This document shows, one piece after another, positions 15,576-20,944 of a stretch of DNA of 20,944 nucleotides. The stretch spans positions 1 to 20,944 of the forward strand of contig CAMBGO010000013.1 of NCBI GenBank assembly GCA_945866165.1, given 5' to 3'. How positions within the stretch are numbered: position 1 is the stretch's first letter; every line of letters starts with the position of its first letter. The position numbers and the translations under genes are program-made. The stretch is from Chitinophaga pinensis (GTDB lineage: Bacteria > Bacteroidota > Bacteroidia > Chitinophagales > Chitinophagaceae). The notes under the pieces were generated by a model, which saw only the letters and a program-made list of their open reading frames with translations, was not told where the DNA came from and did not search any database.

Positions 15576-18500
15576 ATGGAAAACGAATCAAAGAATAATC
15601 CGATTCAAAATTTGTTAAAAAACACAAAGACATTTGGACCAACAGATTGGGCCATCAGAAATAAAACAGCGGTTTACCTGATAACCCTCATCATTTCAAT
15701 CTGGGGAATTTCGCTGTTTGTATCATTTCCTAAAGAACAATTTCCAGATGTTGTACTTCCTACAATTTATGTACAAACTGTTTATGTAGGTAATTCACCC
15801 AAAGACATTGAAAACCTAGTAACCAGGCCAATTGAAAAAGAACTAAAGGGCATCACGGGTGTGAAGGTTAACAAAATCACCAGTAATTCTTTGCAGGATT
15901 TCTCTGCCATCATAGTTGAATTTAGCACCGAAGTAAAAACAGATCTGGCGTTGCAAAAAATGCGTGACGCAGTAGACAAAGCAAGGAAAGACCTTCCAAA
16001 TGACCTAACACAAGAACCAGTAGTACAGGAAATAAGTTTATCAGAATTGCCTATTATGGCGGTAAATGTGAGCGGTGATTATGACGCTGTTAATCTGGGG
16101 CAATTTGCCGATCAACTAAAAGACCGTATTGAAGAATTGAAAGAAATCAGCAGAGTAGATCTAGTTGGTGCTCCTGAAAGAGAGATTCAAATCAATGTGG
16201 ACAGAAGTAAGATGGAAGTAGCAAAAGTTGGATTTAGTGATGTTGAGCAAGCAATTCAAAGAGAAAACGCAGATATTTCAGGTGGACTACTTGAAGTAGG
16301 TGATCAAAAAAGAACCCTTAGGGTTAACGGACAATTCAAAACAGCACTTGAATTGCAAAATGTAATTGTAAAAAATGTATACGGTTCACCATTTTATTTA
16401 AGGGACCTCGCTTACATCACAGATACTGTAAAAGAAAAAGAAAGCTTTGCTCGTCTTGATGGTAAAAATGTAGTGACCCTCAGTATCATCAAACGATCTG
16501 GAGAAAACTTAATTAATGCATCTGAAAAAATCAACACCATTGTTGATGAAATGAAAAAAGATGTTTTTCCAAAAAACTTGAACATAAAAATTACAGGTGA
16601 TCAAAGCATCAAAGCCGGTGCTGCTTTTAATGAATTAGTTAATTCAATTATAATCGGTTTCATTTTGGTGGTAATCATACTGATGTTTTTCATGGGAATA
16701 ACCAACTCATTCTTTGTTGCACTATCAGTGCCGTTGAGTATGTTTCTTGCATTTATTTTATTACCATCCGCTGATTTCATCGTAGGATCAAATGTTACTT
16801 TAAACTTTATAGTATTGTTCGCATTGCTATTCGGCTTGGGAATTGTTGTTGATGATGCCATTGTGGTTATTGAAAATACACATAGGATTTTTTCACAAGG
16901 CAATGGAAAAATAAGTTCAACAGATGCTGCACGATATGCTGCAGGAGAAGTGTTTGTGCCTGTATTGGCGGGAACACTTACAACATTGGCGCCATTCATT
17001 CCTTTGTTATTTTGGCCAGGCATCATCGGAAAATTCATGATCTATCTGCCAACAATGCTGATTTTTACTTTAACAGCATCACTTATAGTAGCATACATCA
17101 TGAATCCGGTTTTTGCAGTCGATTTCATGAGCCATGATCATAAAATAGAAAAAAAGAAATCTGATATTTTCAAAAGCCCTTTGCTATGGGTGTTTTTAGG
17201 TATTGGAATACTTAGTGACATAGTTGGTTACAGCAGTGACCTATCATCATACCGCTTTGCAGGAAACCTGCTTCTATTATTTGCAGGCCTCATGATTCTG
17301 AATAAATTTGTATTGACAGATATTATTAATGCTTTCCAAGGAAGGCTATTACCATCAATGATGAATAGCTATGAAAAACTACTTCGTTGGACAACCCAAG
17401 GTTGGAGACCAGTAAAAATGCTCATTGGCACATTCGCTTTGCTGATTTTTTCATTTGTCTTTTTTGGAATGAGAAATGTTCCTGTTGTGCTATTCCCATC
17501 AGGTGATCCAAACACCCTTTATGTTTACATGAAACTTCCTGCAGGAACAGATATAAAATATACTGACTCTGTTACACAACTTCTAGAAGGAAAAATAAAT
17601 AAAGTATTGGGTACCGATGGTAATAATAAAAACCCTTTGGTAGAAAGTGTTATTGCCAACGTTGCAGTGGGTGCAAGCGATCCAAATAGCGGAGACAGAA
17701 GCACGAGGCCAGAACTTGGAAGGGTTCAAGTATCCTTTGTTCCATTCGAAGAACGCCAAGGAAAATCAACATTACCATACCTTGATTCAATAAGAGAAGC
17801 TGTAAAAGGAATTCCATCTACAGAAATCAGTGTTGCACAAGAAAGCAATGGACCTCAAACTTCTGCACCAATTAACATTGAAGTTACAGGTGATGATTTT
17901 GAATCACTTACAAACACAGCAACGAATTTAAGAAACTACCTCAGTAATAAAAATATTCCAGGGGTAGAAGAATTAAAAATTGATGTAGATCTTTCCAATC
18001 CTGAAATTGGCATTACCATTGATAGGGAAAGAGCCTTGCTTGCTGGTATTTCAACAGGCCAAATTGGAGTAGAAATCAGAACAGCATTATTTGGAAAAGA
18101 AATTTCAAAGTTGAAAATTGGTGAGGATGAATACAAAATCATCATCAGAAATGATGCAACACAAAGAAAGTCGCTTTCCGAATTGTTGAACATGCGCATA
18201 ACTTACCGAGATTTTACAACTGGACAAATCAGACAAGTGCCAATCAGTTCTGTAGTGAAAGTAGATCTAAACAGTACCTACGGTAGCATCAAAAGAAAAA
18301 ATCAGAAAAGGGTTATTACAATTTTCTCAAACGTACTGGTCTCTCAAGGATTTACGCCAACAGCTGTAAATATTGAAATCAAAAAACAAATTGATGCGTT
18401 TAAAGGAAAACCTGATGATGTTGTTATAGCACAAACGGGCGAAGGAGAACAACTTGCTGAAACAGCCACATTCTTACAGAGTGCATTGTTTACTGCAATT

Positions 18501-19148
18501 GGACTAATACTTTTGATACTCATTCTTCAGTTTAACTCCTATAGCAAAACAATCATTGTACTTTCTGAAATATTCTTCAGTCTGATTGGTGTGCTTCTTG
18601 GCTATGCAATTACCAGATCAACATTTGCTGTTGTAACTACTGGAATTGGTATAGTTGGTCTTTCGGGAATCGTTGTTAAAAATGGAATTCTTGTAATCGA
18701 ATTTGCCGACGAACTACGTTCCAGGGGAATGAAAACAAGAGAAGCTATAATCGAAGCTGGTAAAACAAGAATAGTGCCGGTACTATTAACTGCACTTGCT
18801 GCTATACTGGCATTGATACCATTGGCTATTGGATTCAATATCAATTTCGTTACCCTCTTTACCGACCTGAACCCACATATTTTCTTTGGAGGTGATAATG
18901 CAGTATTCTGGAAACCACTTTCACTAACTATTATATGGGGATTGATGTTTGCATTTTTCATGACATTGCTAATAGTTCCTGCCATGTATCTGATTGCAGA
19001 AAGGCTTAAGCGACCAATGATAAGTTTCTTCAAAGGAAGGTGGATATCAATCTTGGGAATGTTGGGACCGCTTTTCTTCATCTTTACAGGATTGGTTTTC
19101 TTAATAAGAAAAATTCAAGGCAAGCCTGTTTGGAATGGTAAACAATAA
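15576..19148 (+). CDS. RND multidrug efflux pump, inner-membrane permease (HAE1/AcrB-like)
   Basis: The proton-driven pump of the tripartite system, 1190 residues. Two repeats each carry a first helix, a large periplasmic porter/docking loop (about 52-345 and 640-955) and a bundle of helices. Proton-relay residues are present: D426-D427 in LGIVVDDAIVVIEN (AcrB D407/D408) and K1035 in GIVVKNGILVIEFADE (AcrB K940). It is longer than AcrB (1049). The surplus includes a segment at about 520-590 with a charged stretch (HDHKIEKKKSD) and two hydrophobic spans (PLLWVFLGIGILSDIV; FAGNLLLLFAGLMIL), and a C-terminal extra hydrophobic span at about 1157-1178. These extras are seen in this sequence; I believe related Bacteroidota pumps share them. 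Substrate unknown, probably hydrophobic drugs or metabolites. Last certain gene of the tetR operon. Confidence 0.94.
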   Translation: MENESKNNPIQNLLKNTKTFGPTDWAIRNKTAVYLITLIISIWGISLFVSFPKEQFPDVVLPTIYVQTVYVGNSPKDIENLVTRPIEKELKGITGVKVNKITSNSLQDFSAIIVEFSTEVKTDLALQKMRDAVDKARKDLPNDLTQEPVVQEISLSELPIMAVNVSGDYDAVNLGQFADQLKDRIEELKEISRVDLVGAPEREIQINVDRSKMEVAKVGFSDVEQAIQRENADISGGLLEVGDQKRTLRVNGQFKTALELQNVIVKNVYGSPFYLRDLAYITDTVKEKESFARLDGKNVVTLSIIKRSGENLINASEKINTIVDEMKKDVFPKNLNIKITGDQSIKAGAAFNELVNSIIIGFILVVIILMFFMGITNSFFVALSVPLSMFLAFILLPSADFIVGSNVTLNFIVLFALLFGLGIVVDDAIVVIENTHRIFSQGNGKISSTDAARYAAGEVFVPVLAGTLTTLAPFIPLLFWPGIIGKFMIYLPTMLIFTLTASLIVAYIMNPVFAVDFMSHDHKIEKKKSDIFKSPLLWVFLGIGILSDIVGYSSDLSSYRFAGNLLLLFAGLMILNKFVLTDIINAFQGRLLPSMMNSYEKLLRWTTQGWRPVKMLIGTFALLIFSFVFFGMRNVPVVLFPSGDPNTLYVYMKLPAGTDIKYTDSVTQLLEGKINKVLGTDGNNKNPLVESVIANVAVGASDPNSGDRSTRPELGRVQVSFVPFEERQGKSTLPYLDSIREAVKGIPSTEISVAQESNGPQTSAPINIEVTGDDFESLTNTATNLRNYLSNKNIPGVEELKIDVDLSNPEIGITIDRERALLAGISTGQIGVEIRTALFGKEISKLKIGEDEYKIIIRNDATQRKSLSELLNMRITYRDFTTGQIRQVPISSVVKVDLNSTYGSIKRKNQKRVITIFSNVLVSQGFTPTAVNIEIKKQIDAFKGKPDDVVIAQTGEGEQLAETATFLQSALFTAIGLILLILILQFNSYSKTIIVLSEIFFSLIGVLLGYAITRSTFAVVTTGIGIVGLSGIVVKNGILVIEFADELRSRGMKTREAIIEAGKTRIVPVLLTALAAILALIPLAIGFNINFVTLFTDLNPHIFFGGDNAVFWKPLSLTIIWGLMFAFFMTLLIVPAMYLIAERLKRPMISFFKGRWISILGMLGPLFFIFTGLVFLIRKIQGKPVWNGKQ

Positions 19149-19232
19149 AAATGTTTGATAATTAAATTAAAAAACTTCATCCGGCAACATGCAACTTTTT
19201 AAAAACAGAAAACATCTATCAAAATAAAAACA

Positions 19233-20039
19233 ATGGAACAATACAATACAAGATCAAACCATGAAATCGACTACCGCATTGTAGGTGAAGAAATGCAATA
19301 TGTTGAAGTTGAACTAGACCCAAATGAAACAGCCATTGCTGAAGCAGGAAGCTTTATGTTTATGGATGATGGAATTGAAATGCAAACCATCTTTGGTGAT
19401 GGATCTTCCCAAAACCAAGGCATCATGGGTAAATTGTTTTCAGCAGGTAAAAGATTGCTGACGGGAGAAAGTCTTTTTATGACAGCCTACACAAATTTGG
19501 GGAATGGAAAGAAGAGGGTTTCATTTGCATCACCTTATCCAGGAAAAATAATTCCATTAGATCTGCAACAACTTGATGGTAGGATTATCTGCCAAAAGGA
19601 TGCATTTCTTTGTGCAGCCAAAGGCGTTAATGTTGGAATTGAATTTCAAAGAAAACTTGGAACTGGTTTGTTTGGTGGCGAGGGTTTTATTATGCAAAAA
19701 CTTGAAGGAGATGGCATGGCCTTTGTTCATGCAGGCGGACATGTTTTTGAGCGCTACCTCACTCCAGGTGAAGTATTGAAAGTTGATACAGGATGTATTG
19801 TTGCTTACACTAACACAGTAAACTTCGACATTCAATTTATTGGAGGTATCAAGAATTCTATATTTGGTGGTGAGGGCCTATTCTTCGCAACACTTCGTGG
19901 ACCGGGAAAAGTTTGGCTTCAAACCCTTCCAATCAGCAGACTTGCGAGCAGAATCATGTCGTATGGATCCTTTAATAGAAAAGAAGAAGGAAGTATCCTA
20001 GGTGGTATTGGAAACATGCTAGACGGAGACGGATTCTAA
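19233..20039 (+). CDS. AIM24 / TIGR00266 family protein
   Basis: Encodes 268 residues matching the AIM24 (TIGR00266) family: IDYRIVGEEMQYVEVELDP at the start, AEAGSFMFMDDGIEM near 36-50, FASPYPGKIIPLDL near 102-115, GTGLFGGEGFIMQKLEGDGMAFVHAGG across 145-170, and NSIFGGEGLFFATLRGPGKVWLQT near 208-232. The fold is a repeated beta sandwich related to the tryptophan RNA-binding attenuator-like (TRAP-like) superfamily. Mitochondrial AIM24 supports inner-membrane organisation; the bacterial function is not established. No signal peptide or membrane span. It begins 84 bp after the RND gene and is followed by a strong terminator, so it could be the tail of the efflux operon or a separate unit; no good promoter match was found in the gap. 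Confidence 0.88.
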   Translation: MEQYNTRSNHEIDYRIVGEEMQYVEVELDPNETAIAEAGSFMFMDDGIEMQTIFGDGSSQNQGIMGKLFSAGKRLLTGESLFMTAYTNLGNGKKRVSFASPYPGKIIPLDLQQLDGRIICQKDAFLCAAKGVNVGIEFQRKLGTGLFGGEGFIMQKLEGDGMAFVHAGGHVFERYLTPGEVLKVDTGCIVAYTNTVNFDIQFIGGIKNSIFGGEGLFFATLRGPGKVWLQTLPISRLASRIMSYGSFNRKEEGSILGGIGNMLDGDGF

Positions 20040-20054
20040 ACTAATGAATGCTTT

Positions 20055-20096
20055 ATAAAGCAAAAGACCCTCCAAATGGAGGGTCTTTTGCTTTAT
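20055..20096. terminator. Bidirectional Rho-independent terminator
   Basis: A perfect inverted repeat of 19 bases per arm (20055-20073 and 20078-20096) with loop AAAT. The GC core GACCCTCC/GGAGGGTC is flanked by AAAAG/CTTTT and AT-rich ends, so it has a U-rich tail when read from either side. It lies 15 bases after the AIM24 stop and 17 bases before the end of the opposing knot-repeat gene, serving both convergent units. Confidence 0.92.
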
Positions 20097-20113
20097 ATTC
20101 ATGTTAGAATTAG

Positions 20114-20449
20114 TTAATAAAACAGGTGCTTTTTTGATTGGGTTTTCCAACCTGCCTGGCTTTCATATTGAACAAAGAAAATTTTCAGGTCAGCCTGACT
20201 CTCATACTTAACAAAGTATATTTTTTTTTCAGCCTGACTTTGATATTGCGTGAAGAACCATTTCCCTTCATTATCATTTGCCTGGCTTTGATATTTAACC
20301 TTGAATACTTTTAGGTCTGCCTGACTTTCATATTTCACCACAAAAACTTTTACTTCAGCTTGGCTCTGATATTCAACAGAAAAAACTTTCTGTGCATTTG
20401 AAGCCAGGGTAAATAAAAAAAATAAAATAAGGAGCAGACTAAATTTCAT
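20114..20449 (-). CDS. Exported six-repeat 7(1) septoil-knot family protein (DUF6150-like)
   Basis: Encodes 111 residues: signal peptide MKFSLLLILFFLFTLASNAQ, then six copies of a short beta repeat with core Y-[QE]-S-Q-A at residues 27, 40, 53, 69, 82 and 95 (spacing 13, 13, 16, 13, 13). Each core follows a strand of alternating V/F/I and K (VFVVKY, IYFVKY, IFFVQY). The longer third interval contains NDNEGKWF. This pattern matches the small Bacteroidota family that I recall being named 7(1) septoil knot (formerly DUF6150) from its predicted, highly knotted all-beta fold. No enzymatic residues are evident; the role is unknown and it should be periplasmic or secreted. The Bax inhibitor-like gene lies 12 bp upstream on the same strand, so they are probably co-transcribed; the 19-bp-stem terminator follows. 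Confidence 0.82.
   Translation of the reverse strand: MKFSLLLILFFLFTLASNAQKVFSVEYQSQAEVKVFVVKYESQADLKVFKVKYQSQANDNEGKWFFTQYQSQAEKKIYFVKYESQADLKIFFVQYESQAGWKTQSKKHLFY
20141..20386 (-). repeat. Six tandem YxSQA protein repeats within the knot protein gene
   Basis: At DNA level the repeats show as recurring plus-strand motifs such as CAGCCTGACTTTGATATT or GCCTGACTTTCATATT roughly every 39 bases, with one 48-base interval. Codons for the SQA core are nearly identical between copies, while linking strands diverge. Confidence 0.85.
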
Positions 20450-20461
20450 GAAAGTATTTTA

Positions 20462-20944
20462 TCAATCACGTCTTCCATAAATATTTCCCAATAATCTCAG
20501 CATTTCTAGATATAACCAAACTAATGTAACAAGCAAACCAAAAGCACAATACCACTCCATATATTTAGGAGCTCCCATTGCAGCACCCTGATCAATTCTA
20601 TCAAAATCCAAAATAAGACACAATGCAGCAACAGCTACAATAACAAGAGAAATACCAATGCTCATTGGAGTACCCTGGTGTAACATGGGAATATCAACAT
20701 TAAACAATGAAAGCACGAAGCTGATCAGATAGAACACCATGATGCCTCCCATGGCTGCAAAAAGAATAGAACGAAAACGCTCTGTTACTTTTATCATTCC
20801 GGTCTTATACAATACAAACATTGCAATCGCAGTTCCAAATGTTAGCGCTACAGCTTGCATTACAATGCCAGGAGCAATTTTGGCGAATGCATCATTGTAA
20901 ACAGCAGAAATTCCTCCAACTAATAAACCTTCCAATAAGGCATA
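20462..20944 (-). CDS. Bax inhibitor-1/YccA family membrane protein, C-terminal part
   Basis: Partial: the frame is open through base 20944 (YALLEGLLVGGISAVYNDAF at its left end) and stops at 20462, giving the last 160 residues. The true start lies outside the window. It shows four to five membrane spans: the YALLEGLLVGG region, VMQAVALTFGTAIAMFVLY, SILFAAMGGIMVFYLISFVLSLF, MSIGISLVIVAVAALCLIL and a last span in the LLVTLVWLYLEMLRLL region. LDFDRIDQGAAMGAPKYMEWY, with its acidic cluster, is characteristic of the BaxI_1/YccA type. Relatives of the BI-1 (TMBIM) superfamily act as pH-sensitive calcium leak channels; for bacterial YccA types a link to membrane proteolysis by FtsH is known in E. 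coli, but this branch is less studied. The knot-repeat gene follows 12 bp downstream. Confidence 0.9.
   Translation of the reverse strand, partial: YALLEGLLVGGISAVYNDAFAKIAPGIVMQAVALTFGTAIAMFVLYKTGMIKVTERFRSILFAAMGGIMVFYLISFVLSLFNVDIPMLHQGTPMSIGISLVIVAVAALCLILDFDRIDQGAAMGAPKYMEWYCAFGLLVTLVWLYLEMLRLLGNIYGRRD

Noticed and set aside
16601..17038. 145-residue antisense frame inside the RND gene
   Set aside because: It mirrors the hydrophobic membrane-helix codons of the pump; composition is the complement effect and it has no start signals or family match.
18602..19081. 159-residue antisense frame at the end of the RND gene
   Set aside because: Same reason: a shadow of the C-terminal transmembrane region of a well-supported gene.
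19167..19202. TTAAAAA/TTTTTAA inverted arms after the RND gene as a terminator
   Set aside because: Only A-T pairs, seven bases, with a loop of more than 20 bases; too weak to call.
20141..20386. Regular motif spacing as a CRISPR array
   Set aside because: The repeats are in-frame protein repeats of a small exported protein with divergent linkers; no direct repeat/spacer pattern.

Overview
The window looks like chromosomal DNA of a Bacteroidota bacterium, most likely from the Chitinophagales/Sphingobacteriales side. The evidence is AT-rich DNA (hand-counted 60-base rows run about 33-42% GC outside one gene), many exported proteins whose signal peptides end in A-Q or S-Q, promoter matches of the Bacteroidota type (TAnnTTTG), almost no Shine-Dalgarno sequences, and typical families (BNR/VPS10-like exported protein, S9B dipeptidyl peptidase, DUF1015 beside serC, septoil-knot repeat protein). 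The standard genetic code fits. There is no tRNA, rRNA, CRISPR array, IS element or phage gene, and no gene-free stretch over 300 bases.

Layout. 1-387 (-): start of an exported BNR/VPS10-like protein that runs off the left edge. 504-4159 (+): two exported hydrolases, an M20D amidohydrolase and a DPP IV-type peptidase, probably one operon for peptide or amide scavenging. 4285-6081 (+): long-chain acyl-CoA ligase. 6078-12143 (-): reading leftwards from 12143, DUF502 membrane protein, GT61 glycosyltransferase, zinc phospholipase C/S1-P1-like exported protein, serC interrupted by two stop codons, DUF1015 protein, exported TPR protein. 12338-19148 (+): a complete tripartite RND efflux operon (TetR regulator, TolC-like channel, lipoprotein adaptor, RND pump), preceded by a promoter with a 26-bp dyad that is a good operator candidate. 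19233-20039 (+): AIM24/TIGR00266 protein, then a 19-bp perfect-stem terminator. 20114-20944 (-): six-repeat septoil-knot protein and the 3' part of a Bax inhibitor-1/YccA membrane protein.

Most notable. (1) serC reads as one 356-codon frame of normal family length, with every expected motif, but carries TAA at codon 57 and TAG at codon 60 and no indel. The serA gene that I recall usually lying between serC and DUF1015 in this phylum is absent. Together these suggest loss of the phosphorylated serine pathway, unless the stops are sequence errors. (2) The small repeat protein fits the family predicted to form a 7(1) protein knot. (3) The divergent DUF502/tetR intergenic region holds promoter matches on both strands and palindromes placed where a TetR repressor would bind. 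I do not see a clearly new multi-gene system; most of the window is ordinary housekeeping and envelope genes.
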